NCBI RefSeq assembly: GCF_910592395.1 | Contig: NC_088311.1 | Coordinates: forward strand, 23,902,646 to 23,966,645 | DNA: 64,000 bases | Direction of reading: 5' to 3' | Source: Lineus longissimus | Taxonomy: Eukaryota; Nemertea; Pilidiophora; Heteronemertea; Lineidae | In this document: positions 38,174 through 49,400 of the stretch, one piece after another | How positions within the stretch are numbered: position 1 is the stretch's first letter | Layout: every line of letters begins with the position of its first letter | Made by a program: the position numbers and the translations under genes | The notes under the pieces: generated by a model | Seen by the model: the letters and a program-made list of their open reading frames with translations, nothing else | What the model was told of the DNA's origin: nothing | Databases searched by the model: none

Positions 38174-39610
38174 ATGACAGGTATCCATAATGTGATCAAG
38201 GAAGGCCGCTATAGGCAGTTTTGTCTCCTGATGAAACTAGGCATCGATGTGAACTACTCGCATCCCGAGGACGGCCTGGTCCCGCTTATGCGATGCTGCT
38301 ACATCGAGAACGACCGCTACGCGACCTTCATGACAAAGTCGCTGCTGGAACACGGCGCGAACAAGGCCGCAACGGACCGCTTCCACCGCAATTGTCTCGT
38401 CCACGCGGTTTTGACGAACCGCATCAATGTCATGAAAATTCTTCTGGAGTTGATAGATTTTAATGTGAATCAGCTTGATGATTCGGACAATACTTTGCTG
38501 CATCATGTTGCATTTAACAGTGGGGAGGAAATGGTACGGCTCATCATTTCGCGGCTTCCCCTGAACCGGACTAATGTTGACAAGACAAACAAGGACGGCT
38601 TGACTGCTCTGATGTGTGCTTGCGCGAACGGAAACCTAGAGGTAGCACAAGTGTTGGTGAACGAAGGGAATGCATCTTTAACAGTGAGAGACAATCGATG
38701 TTTTTGGAACGCTTTAGAGTGGCTCCGTTCAGCTATCTTTGTTCCGAAATCGGTCAACCCATTTAGTTATGGCTACAAACCAGAGGAAGGGAAGTTTATA
38801 GAAATTGACGGGTCAGCTTTAAAACTCAACCTCCCGCCGTCTTTGGCTTTGAAGAGGTCTAAGACAAGTTTGGTGTCGACGTTAGGCGTTGTTAACCAGA
38901 ATCATATACCAGTCTTACGTCACCGGTCGACATCTGCACCGCCGCGAAAAGACAGGTTTGGAAGTCTCATCAAACACGACGGAAGTATCACCTCGCCGTC
39001 GGTGGACGATCTCAGCGACATGCGGAGTGCAGAGTCACGGATTCGACTCATGAGGGACAGGTATAGATACAATAACACACAGTTATTGCGGCAGCTGTTC
39101 ATGAAGTACGAGACGCAACTGTGCCACGCCTACCGCCCGACGGCCATACCACTGGTCTCCGTGACGGTAGATGATTGTGACAGCGAAGACAGCTTCTGCA
39201 CTTCATCACAAGGAAGTTTCGGGCGTGCGTCTCAAGTGAGCGGGCGATTCAAAGGGACGGATTCAGTGGTAGAGACGGCTATGTTTATAAAAAACAAACT
39301 CAGCCGCCGCCCGTCGCGGGCGACAATTGCAAGCCGTGCGTCCAACGTTTCGCGGATAGGGAGACAGAGCTCTGCGGAGAGTTCGGGCACATTGTCCGGG
39401 TCATCATCTCCAAATAGTGACAATAAACTTCGTGAAAAGATGCGCAAGACGCAATCGAAACTTGTGAATGCGAAGCGGGCGATTTTTCAGCCGGTATTAT
39501 TCGGCGAAGGAGGGGGAAGGAAGTCGAGTAAAGAATGGGTTGGGACACGGACTTCTTTACCTAACATCGCTGGCTCACCTGCTGTGCAAGTGGAGGGACA
39601 TCTGGACTGA
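38174..39610 (+). CDS. Ankyrin-repeat protein with Ser-rich tail
   Basis: A single uninterrupted coding exon of 478 residues. The start follows AAG (AAGATGACAGG) and is the first in-frame ATG after the 5'UTR acceptor. Residues about 2-180 contain roughly five ankyrin repeats, with clear cores DGLVPLMRCC (about 34), NTLLHHVAFNSGEEMVRLI (about 105) and DGLTALMCACANGNLEVAQV (about 141). The repeats end near residue 178, before an NALEWLRS segment. The remainder is mostly disordered: RHRSTSAPPRK (a basophilic kinase or 14-3-3-like motif), a predicted helical patch RDRYRYNNTQLLRQLFMKYE, Ser/Arg-rich stretches and RTSLPNIAGSP. Ankyrin repeats imply protein binding. I do not recognise the orthologue and assign no function. 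A uORF precedes it. Confidence 0.88.
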   Translation: MTGIHNVIKEGRYRQFCLLMKLGIDVNYSHPEDGLVPLMRCCYIENDRYATFMTKSLLEHGANKAATDRFHRNCLVHAVLTNRINVMKILLELIDFNVNQLDDSDNTLLHHVAFNSGEEMVRLIISRLPLNRTNVDKTNKDGLTALMCACANGNLEVAQVLVNEGNASLTVRDNRCFWNALEWLRSAIFVPKSVNPFSYGYKPEEGKFIEIDGSALKLNLPPSLALKRSKTSLVSTLGVVNQNHIPVLRHRSTSAPPRKDRFGSLIKHDGSITSPSVDDLSDMRSAESRIRLMRDRYRYNNTQLLRQLFMKYETQLCHAYRPTAIPLVSVTVDDCDSEDSFCTSSQGSFGRASQVSGRFKGTDSVVETAMFIKNKLSRRPSRATIASRASNVSRIGRQSSAESSGTLSGSSSPNSDNKLREKMRKTQSKLVNAKRAIFQPVLFGEGGGRKSSKEWVGTRTSLPNIAGSPAVQVEGHLD

Positions 39611-39699
39611 GGAATATTGTCCAGAGAGGGGATTGCTCGGATTGCTCACCTTGACAACATCGAAGGAGATCCAGCTTTGTTTTCACTCTTTCGTCATTG

Positions 39700-39730
39700 C
39701 AAATATCGAGAAGTGGTGTATATTGAAAAC
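39700..39730. repeat. Small dispersed repeat, copy 3 (half)
   Basis: CAAATATCGAGA, seven differing bases, then TATATTGAAAAC. It is identical in both 12-base blocks to the right half of the hairpin at 31369-31420. It lies just past the ankyrin stop codon. Confidence 0.5.
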
Positions 39731-42700
39731 TATTGGTGATATCATGATGGGATTTGGATGTGTCGTTCTGAACGAAAATGAAAGATGGCGTGGTCATAGA
39801 CATGCCTCTAATCTACCGGCGTTGTCACGGCGCGCATTATCCATCCTTTAGGAAAGGAGGAGACTTGGATTAACGTTCACCGCCGGTAGGTCGGCATGGG
39901 TCATAGGATGGAAACCAGAGTTAGGTCGGCGAATGTATTTTTCGTCAAAGGTTGGTGTAACAAAAGATGCGGGGTCGTGAAGTCCAAAACCTGCCAGGTC
40001 AAGATGGTAGGGGCATGCAGGGTGCAGGGGCAGAACCAGGATTATGAGAAGGGGGAGGCGCTGAGCTTAGGGCACAGCACGTACACTAGAGCACAGTGAA
40101 TGCGGCCTCAGGGTGGGAAATAGGTAGACAATGGTACGATAACTGTGGTATAATACTATGAACACATAACTTGATATTTATTATTAAGATCTCTCATAAT
40201 ACAGCACCAATATCTCACTATACTGAGGCCCCACCAACTTGATACCCTGGATTATGGAGGGCTGACAAAGAGGGGGTAAAAATTATTGCTTGAGGTCAAG
40301 TTTTTTTCCCTCCATGCTCCACTAAACACATGCTCCTGTCTGAAACTGTCGTGGTATCAAATTGGTGTGGCCTGACTACAAGGCATAAATAATACGTTTT
40401 CCATATTCAAACAATAACCAAATGACAGCTCAGTTAATATACATTGTGATTTGCCTTTGTTTTCAAATAAATATTTGGTATACCTGGAATCCTGGACATA
40501 ATCACTGTCTGTTATTTGCACAATTTATCACGACTCCCCTTAAGAGAGAGACAAGAGGCAAGCTCTTCTGACATTTCAGTTACCACAGCCTTACCGAAAA
40601 GCACTCTCTCACTTGACCCAATTCCCTAACTTCGCACATCAGTCACATGTAAACTACCAATTTGACCGCCTAGCTCACTCCCGCCTAGCTCAACAAAATT
40701 CCACCAACACTTTCTTTGATGATGCCCAGCAAATTCAGGTTTACTACATACAGTATTTAGGCCTACTTCTAAACTGCAGTAATTAGAATTCTATGGCAAA
40801 ATGTTTTCATAATAATCATATTTACATTGAGTAAATTTAACAAAGTCTTGCCAACTTGGGATATGCCATTTCAAACCATCTAACCGAACAATAAGAAAAT
40901 GAAAGTGAAAACAATAGAACAACGCGCACATTTACTTCCATTTTCAAGACATGGGGGTCCAAATTTAACCAGGAATCGATATAAAACTTGATAAAGTCAA
41001 CAAAAACATGATTTTAACACAATAACAAAACATCTTAGATAAGATAACATCATAATAGTCAAATCCTGTGCCTAAATTTGTCTAAAACATTTATGTGAAG
41101 ACACTGAGTACAGTTTTGTATTGCTTTGTTTTAGTATCAAGTAAAAATTCTATAAAAAACATTTTTGCAATAACAGTAACACCGTTTAACGGCTAAAAAG
41201 GATTTGGAGACATTGGGCATATGGTTCAAGTAAATCTGAATCACTTGTTTTTGATAAACCCTCTTTCCCTCGACTCTTTCGATTTCAAATAATATCCAAG
41301 AAATAGAACAGTTCACAAAATTAATGTGTGAACTTTTTGGAAGAGATAAGCTCACAAAATAAAAGGGTTTAATTTGCAGCTGCAATGTTCATTTTCATGG
41401 AGAACACCAAACTTCCAACCAAGGGTTAACATCCTGTCTGGATTCAGAAAGCACATTATATCGTTCTTTCTATGAGATACCTTGGCCATTCAACATACTC
41501 GGAATTCTTCACACACATTTGCAAATTGAAATGAAAAAATTCAGCTGTCTCAATGACACACTTGTACATCACTCAAATCTCAGACAATTGTCATGGCATT
41601 TTTAGTAATTCGACAACACCAGTTTGAACAAATAAACTCCTGGGATTTTCAAACAGGCAAGCATTTGAACAGTTAATGGCTGGCCTCGAATATCGATAAG
41701 ATATCGCGGATGGCTATGTTCAGTAGTGAAGACTGCTACCATAATGAGGACAACGTCTGTACATTACAATACAAGGCTAATACCGGTAAACACCTTTATT
41801 TTTTGGCCCTTGTGTAAGTTTTGCTTCCTTCCATTCATTTCAATAAAAGGGGGCATTTTCCAATGACAAAACCATAAGTTAAACATTTTCCGCAGCCCTA
41901 AAGTTTGTTATTGTACGCCCTCTTGTGAAAGTGGGAAAATATGAGGCTTGCAAAAATAAAGGTGTTTACAGTATGACTAACTGCACAGCCTGCACCTTCA
42001 GTATCATCATAACTGTTTGAGGATATCTGCACATCTCCCCATTTGCTCATCAACAGACTGAACGAGCTGCTCTGTCCACAGGGAAAACAAGCCATCAAAC
42101 ATGTTCCACGACTAATCAATATCACAGGCGAATGTGGATGCACTTGTCTTCATCTAGGTAGTGAGCAAACCATGTGGAAGACTGCTGCTCAGAGAGAGTA
42201 CCTGGTATCTCTGGAAGCAGTCGTGGGTTTGATTCCCAGCATTAAAGAGAGGCTATGTTCTTAGAGGTTACTCGTCACAGTAGCAGACGTGATCATGTGA
42301 TCTGACCCTTTTGGTTAACGCCGAGGCATGGCTTGTGACATTGACCGACAAGTTACTATACTATGACTGACAAATCCTTATTCTTGTATACGCGGTAACA
42401 CTGAACCTCTCCTTGTGTTGTACCTAAATGCCAAGCAAGCAAGATGGCAAGCAAGTGAAAACATGAATAGAATGTGGCCGGGGTCATACGACTACTTAAT
42501 ACTTCTATTAGTATTTGATCTTCATTTGACTTAAAAGTAGGATAACTTACACCCAATTCAACAACCATTCAGATAGCAGACCAATGAGATTTACGTGAAG
42601 CATTATATGCTTTTGGTGCGTACACTCCCTCAAGGATTCTGCTCAAACCCAAAACCACAACATCCCAGCACATATGAGCCATTAGTGACCTGATTTTCTT

Positions 42701-44210
42701 TTTCATTCCATGAATTTTGAAACAGAGTCATTCCAAGAAAGAAAAGCATGACACATGTATCCTGTTAGATCTATGCAGATCTATGTGAGCAGAACAAACA
42801 ATTATCATTAGTTTTTGTTAGTGATCAATGCTTACATGGTACCAATCAAGAGAATACTTGGGCACCGTCTGAAAAATTCTTGAGTCCGTCCATACCAGAA
42901 ATACAAATGCACTACCTAGAAATAAATTAGCAACTTCTGCCATAAAACAGACATTACACTTAAGCACATGTAGTACACTAACAGAATGATAAATACAACC
43001 GCACTAGTTTTTGATGACAAACTAAAAAATAACTGGAATCTTCGATCCAAGAAACATGACATCACTAATTCTTTCACAAACTTTTCCATCATATAGAATG
43101 CATCAATCTCATACACTAACTTCTCATTCAGCATGTTTTGGGGTCAAATCAACCACTAGCGTAACTTTGACCCCCAAAATATGTCTTCAAATTTAAATTC
43201 AAGTATGCATGCTATCTTTTGACAAGTCTAATCTACATGTTCATAAATTCTGATAACATAATATACACCTTCAACATGTTGAACAAAAATCTCTCTATTT
43301 TTTAGACAAAATTGCAAAACTGTCCAGCATAGAATGTATGACAAAGGATAAATTCTAAACCAGTTATGGATTCAATGATTGAAACAATATATTTGAAACT
43401 GTTATGATGCAATAACACTATTGGAACTATAATCATGGAACAGTCAGTATAGAATCCATAAATGGAAATCATGTCATAGAAACTATAATATAAACAGGCC
43501 ACAATAGAATAAACGATAAAACATAGTTAGTGATAGATTCAACAAGGGGATGCCATCAAAGTTTCTATGAAACTTGCCTGTGTCGGAGTGGAACGATTTG
43601 CCTAAGCCAAAGTCCATGTAAGAGTAACAAGTAGATTCAACAAATCATTTTGAGGACAGTTTAGTTGACACTTCACTCCCAATACAAGCCTCCAGGGGGT
43701 TCGTAAAATGAAATCCATATCACAAATTTACTGCATTCATACATGCAACATCTCAATACAAATGGCAGACATAAGACTTTAGAAAGAGAAGCTACACAAA
43801 ACTTGTTACGCAAGACTGGTCTATTGTGACTGGTAGTGTACGCCATCCTTACCATTGATCGACTGAGCTTACTAATACTCAGCTCTACGAATCTGTCAGT
43901 AATTACTGTAAGTTTACGCCAGATAGGCAGTCACATCATGTGACATGACTGACATGACTGTCATGTGACATGACTGACATAAAATGCACAACTCTGTACA
44001 AGTTTTAATTACACTATGAGAAGACACTTACTAAGTACTAGTATAAGTTGGAATACTATCAACTGTCAATTTTTTGCGGGCGTTGTATTTTCATGAATTT
44101 CATAAAACAGTTCGACTTGCGAAAACAAAAACTGTGAAAAATCCTTTGTTGATTCAAAAAGCCGAAAGAAATGCAAATCCACCAAAATAAAAATCTTGAT
44201 TTTTTAACAT

Positions 44211-44255
44211 CTTTTGGAAATTTTTGGAAATTTTTGGAAATTTTTGGAAATTTCC
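44211..44255 (+). repeat. Short tandem repeat TTTTTGGAAA
   Basis: Four to five copies of a 10-bp unit directly downstream of the CD20-like stop codon, probably within its 3'UTR. Confidence 0.9.
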
Positions 44256-44322
44256 AAAATAAATCGGCACGAAAACATAGCGTTTCTCAGCATCCATATT
44301 CTTGAAATCCCCATTAGTGGCT

Positions 44323-45213
44323 TTACTGTGCCTTCATCATACGATGGTCATAAGGGGGTGGTTCTGCTCCACCATATTCCGGATTCATTGGCGGCACCAT
44401 TGCATCAAGTGGCAGTACCATCGAGCCAGGGCGATCACTTGGACCAGGATGGCCCATGAGAGGTTGGCTGGCAGCTTGTGTCAGAGATGGTCTTGCTCCC
44501 GGGTACTGTGAGTACGTCTGCTGTGGCGCTTGGTTGGCGTACTGGATCTCTCCTTGTTGTTGCTGTTGTTGTGGAACATAAACAACAACTGGCTCTTGAC
44601 TTTGTTTACCGCAGCAAACACCCGCACAGCTCACAATTGATTGGATAATAGCGACAATGAACTCAATAAAGGCGGCCCCAACTAAGGCACTTTCTAGCCC
44701 AACACGAATTTGCCATGCATATTTGGAACCATAGCTTTCCTCACAAACACCGAGAACATCAAACCCACCGTACTCCTTATTCCCTTTATCATGTACCATC
44801 TCGAAGTATAGCCCAAATCCTCCAAATCCACCCTGAGCAATTGAGAAGAACATCGAGAAGATACAGAGGACCATGCTACTGACGATCAGACAGTTTGTCG
44901 TTTTGTGAGCCGACCGTACCCCCAAGGAGCCAGAGATTAAGAAGAAGAGCCCACACCAAAATCCAGTCATGAAAAAGTAAAGATAAGCACAGTAATATAA
45001 CATAGCAGCTGACGCCCCCATGCTAACAAGTCCACATAAAATTTGTAATACTCCGCAACGTCTGGCTGAATTGTGGGCGAATCCTTTACGTTTGTTGCTA
45101 TTGGCTGGTCGCGTGGGATTCGCGGCTGGCAACAACTGCACCACTGCCTGGTGTGGTCCTGGCTGTTGAGGACTGGCATAGTATGCCTGCTGGTTTTGGT
45201 ATACAGCCGCCAT
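44323..45213 (-). CDS. CD20-like (MS4A-type) four-pass membrane protein
   Basis: A single coding exon of 296 residues. The exon starts at 45234 after TTTTGCAG, so a spliced 5'UTR exon lies upstream. The ATG chosen is in AAGATGGCGGC context. Upstream bases of the exon stay open but include the splice site. Four hydrophobic segments lie at about 54-76, 84-100, 107-127 and 171-200. GVLQILCGLVSMG, then FWCGLFFLISGSLGVRSA, matches the CD20-like family pattern across TM1-TM2. A loop with Cys (GVCEES) separates TM3 and TM4, and TM4 ends in a Cys cluster (SCAGVCCGK) that could be palmitoylated. The tail is Gln/Pro/Tyr-rich with a poly-Gln run and ends near EPPPYD, a WW-domain-binding PPxY motif. The family has ion-channel-associated or signalling roles in vertebrates. 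The role here is not inferable. Confidence 0.8.
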   Translation of the reverse strand: MAAVYQNQQAYYASPQQPGPHQAVVQLLPAANPTRPANSNKRKGFAHNSARRCGVLQILCGLVSMGASAAMLYYCAYLYFFMTGFWCGLFFLISGSLGVRSAHKTTNCLIVSSMVLCIFSMFFSIAQGGFGGFGLYFEMVHDKGNKEYGGFDVLGVCEESYGSKYAWQIRVGLESALVGAAFIEFIVAIIQSIVSCAGVCCGKQSQEPVVVYVPQQQQQQGEIQYANQAPQQTYSQYPGARPSLTQAASQPLMGHPGPSDRPGSMVLPLDAMVPPMNPEYGGAEPPPYDHRMMKAQ

Positions 45214-46434
45214 CTTGACTCTAAACTGTGAAACCTGCAAAACAATGTCGGGCTTGTGTCAATCGATGCCTATCGTAAAAACGGGAATCGGGTAAAGCTG
45301 AAAATTAGAAGAGTAGGCCTACGTCATTTATTTATTTCAAGGAACCCCACTGCCCTGGCACTGAAGTGAATATGATATGATTGAATAGCCTATGTACAAA
45401 TATATTTTTATGTGTATTGACTGTAGGCCTAATTGGCGCACGGGGGCTATTCAATCAGCTGTTATTTTCGCGTGCCTGAAGCAAACTGAGAAGACCTCTC
45501 ATTTCTGCAAATGCAGAGCAATGAACTAAAGTAAATAAATGATAGACGTGTCGAATGTGTGTGTACACGCAATGTACATAGGCCTGCCACACACTGCGTC
45601 GACAATGTACGTCTCGTTCAGCCAGTGCATTGAACATCTGATCAGCAGCAGGAGCCGCATATTTGATGAGTTTTTACCGATCATACAAACCTCTCACGTA
45701 GTGTAAACAGGCCCAATGCTCCCTTGTTTAGACTAAACAGGACCAAGGCCTGTTTTATCCCGCCAAGTTCGAGAAAACGGCAAATTTAAGAAGGCCCGAA
45801 GATGTCTATCATCAATATCATATGACAAGTCAGTCAATTGATATATCCGCATTCTGTGGAAGGGTGAAGGTCGGATTGTCATGATAAATTTCTCAAGACT
45901 TTTACACCTTAGTATATATGTTCAAACTATCATTTCAAATAACTATTGACATTAAAATTTTGTTTAATAGCTTATCTTGAAGAATATATAAAGTTTTTGG
46001 GCCATTGTAAACTAAAACGCAACACATTAGTTGCAAATATCTTTACAAAAAGCCAAAAACTGAATTATTTGGTGGCGCTGCCTATGCGACGAATGTGGAA
46101 CTACAACTGCACCCTGGGAAATAACCAGCTGGCACAGGGTTTGGCGTGCCATCAGCTCTGCCAGCTGGTTATCACAACACCCGCAATAATCCAGGTGAAA
46201 AGCGGGTGTTTCAATGTTTAACTGTGGTGCGGACGTAGCAGACAGTTCATTTTTTAAACTGCGAATAAAGTGATGATAATATTTAGACCACAATTTTTAT
46301 TGCTTTTTTCTATTTTTCTGACATGTGAAAGTGTGATATCTACACGGGTCCGAGTATACATGTTATATATATCCCCCGGACACTTTTCTTCCGGCAATTA
46401 TTGTCAATCCATTTTTTCTGGTAACAAATTCCTT
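45214..46434. other. Leader of CD20-like gene and left edge of the duplication
   Basis: It should contain the 5'UTR exon and promoter of the CD20-like gene. The first duplicated unit begins at about 45551. Sequence from 45551 to 46434 recurs downstream of the other oxidase genes and contains an imperfect palindrome of CCAGCTGG-type halves near 46128-46166. Confidence 0.5.
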
Positions 46435-49400
46435 TCACAACCTTGAACATCTACAGTCTCTCACGACCAGTGACGGTCGTATATTCGCCGGACCAGTATA
46501 ACCTGAAGTTGCAAAAGGAGTTATATTAAAGTTCCATATGGACGCAATCCTTGCAATTCAGTGTTCGGGGGCAAAGCATCGGGAATTATGACAGATGAGG
46601 AGCATCCTGAACTTCAGTGCAAAACTCGGCACTTATGACCAAGTTAATAAAATAGGATAGATTTCCTTTTTCAGATATATTCCGGTATATTGCATCATCA
46701 GGGGCGGGAGAGGGGAAACTAGAAGCGCACAGTGGACCTAAATCTCAATAAAGAATCTGAACAGACCTGTCAGAGCTAAAGCCAAGTTGAACTCTTCCTT
46801 CATGATGGAAAGCACCTTCCTTACACCTTCATAGCCGTTGTAAGACAAACCCCAGACAATGGGACGACCCAAAAAGACTGCTTTGGCGCCAAGTGCAATT
46901 GCTTTCAGGACGTCGGTCCCTGTCCGCACACCTCCGTCTAGATAGATCTCCACGCGACCTTTGACAGCTTGCACTATCTCTGGGAGGACGTCTATCTGAA
47001 GGAAACAATGATTCTAATCAGTATTATGGGTGATTCGCCCACACGAACAACCGGCCGGCGATCTTCACAATTATAAGCCCCCCTCTTAGGAGGGGCTCTT
47101 AAGATACACGTGTGTGCGGGAGTATATAATGTAAATGAATGAAGAGAAATAAAGAGAGTAACTATATTGTATATCCAACAAACAATTTTTTTTGGTATTT
47201 TTCTGAATTAACTCCGTTGAGTTTACCGATTTCTCCGCGATCTTCCGGTGGTGGTTGCTATCCCATTGGTTGAAATTAAGTTAAATTAAATTTAAATCTT
47301 CATGGGAATTCGCTACATCATATGCCTAAGAAATTGGCCAATTATATTAATATTTTTATTAGAGAAATATCCGTCCTAAATAATGACAGAAAAGGGTGGT
47401 TTATTTCAATTTTGTGTCGACATGGTCGAGGTCACGTGACATAAAAACAAAACAATCGCACACACCCGTCCAAAAAAGGCACTTTAAGAAAAAAAAAAAA
47501 CGTTTTTCCTGCTTAAAACCACACTGACGACTAAGTTATTTTAGTCTACTACCCAAATCTGAAGTATCAAAATGAATTACAAACTAGAACTAGCTCTATT
47601 TAGCAAAAGTTGCGTGAAAAATTCGGGTGAGCGACATTCTGAACCCTAGCGTCCAATAATTAAACTACTTTCAGCCGTCTGCTCCGGTCTCGTTAGGGAG
47701 TTTTTCCCAAATGTACGCGATGATGACGTGCCCCATTAACAGGACGTGACATCTATTTTAAAATGCGTTTCCAAAGTGAATGCATGAGGACAATCCATTT
47801 AAGTGTCGTATATCACTGGAAACGCCCGATTCCCGTGAATAAGGACAATCACAATGTATTACATTACCAATACAAAAATGTGTCGGAAGGAACTATATGG
47901 ATGGTCCCATCGCACCCCCCCCCCCTCCAGCAGTATGACACAGAAGGGCTAGTTGACTGTCCACCGGGGGGTTTGGGGGGAGCTTCCCCCCAACGCACTG
48001 GTAAAAACCTATGTCGACGGAGGGGGGTTTGGGGGGTGTCCCCCCATTGTAACAGCTGTAGTTGTTAGAGCTTGCACTTAACATATGCTCGTAGGGGGGT
48101 TCGGGGGAGCTCCCCCGACCTAAAGGGGGGCTCACTAAGTCCTTGACTTTACATATTAGAGAGGTTAAGAGGAATTGCCGACTCCGAGTCCGACTCACCC
48201 TTGACAATGAGCATACAGTCATATAAATACAGTGTAGTCATATTTTCGATCTCAACTCGACCAGATCTTTAGTTTATAAGATAACAATAAGCAAATAATT
48301 ATCAATCGCTATCTGAGTGTAAATTGAAAGGTTGCTTCATCATAGATGGGGTAAACATCTTACTGTTGCCAGGCAGCCATCTAGCTGCCTCCCGCCATGA
48401 TTGGAAACAAAGATGGCCGACACTCCATGTTCCACTGCCAGCTCCGCGTCCTCTGCCGTCATTATTCCCTTGGCCATGATTGGTAGCTTGGAGAAGGATC
48501 TTAGCCAATCAACATCTTTCCAGGTTAGGTTATTCTGAAATTGTCCCCCTGTTGGAACTCCGGAGCCTTGAAGGTCGTCGTTGAGCTAGGGGAAAGGAAA
48601 TTTGATCAGGCGAATATAAATGGGTAATGTTCTGGCTTGCTTCTTTCGACTAATAAAAGGCAGGTAAAACACGTGCTGGTTATCCACAATCACCAAGCCT
48701 CTCCACGGGTACCGGGGACTGATTGAGAGACTGTCATCATTCACTGCATGACTGGTTTTCAGTTGGCGCGCGACGTCGCTCTTGGGAACGTCGAAACAGA
48801 ATTCCTCTTTTTACGGGAACATGCTTGGGAAGTGGCGAGTGATCACCTGCATCTAAAACCGGACTAACCTATCAGAATTGCCCGTTGTCAATATGGTCTT
48901 TCTCCAAGCCTCACCAATGGTAAAGGTTGTGTGGTCTAAGGAGGAAAATCTAGGAAATGCAATCTGACTTGCCAAATTCGAAATGATTCCAAACAAAGAT
49001 CGCTCTCTGATCGGGAGAGTGCAACGTGATCGCCAGAATTGATTTCATCACGTTATCTCCTCAACTTACCCCCTTATCAATGCTGTCCCCAAAGTTCCCC
49101 AACTTGAGATGCGGTGGGATCTCAAAAGGGTTACGACAAGATTCCCTCCTTTTGCCAAGCTGTGGTAAATCCACTGTAAACACAAGTGCAGAGAAGCCCG
49201 CCTTTTCTGCGCGTCTGATCATCTGCTCCGTCAAACGCCTGTCCTGGGGAATGTATAGTTGGAGCCACTTTACTCCGTTGGGGGCCTCGGCGGTCACCTC
49301 TTCGATGCTACTCGTCGCCACTGAACTCATGACGTAGATCGTGTTCATGTCAGCGGCGGCTTGAGATGTTCGCAAGAAAAAAGTATGGATTGGAAGTGAC

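Larger units (their letters stand above)
39611..44322. other. AT-rich intergenic region, likely 3'UTR sequence
   Basis: It lies between the 3' ends of two convergent genes, the ankyrin gene (plus) and the CD20-like gene (minus). No exon chain is visible. Minus-strand AATAAA occurs near 40179 and 41797, which would allow a long 3'UTR for the CD20-like gene. A 20-bp direct repeat (TCATGTGACATGACTGACAT) lies at 43936-43955 and 43961-43980. A B-box-like GTCGTGGGTTTGATTCCC near 42219-42236 may be an eroded SINE. Confidence 0.45.

Noticed and set aside
42160-42250. Second SINE
   Set aside because: Only a B-box-like stretch is visible. The A box and tail are not convincing.
46027-46293. Open frames repeated downstream of each oxidase (plus and minus)
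   Set aside because: Conserved only because of the recent duplication. They contain an inverted CCAGCTGG-type repeat and no protein motif.
49026-49337. Plus-strand frames repeated in each duplicate (also 54994-55305 and 59904-60215)
   Set aside because: They are antisense shadows of oxidase exon 3. The conservation comes from the real minus-strand gene.
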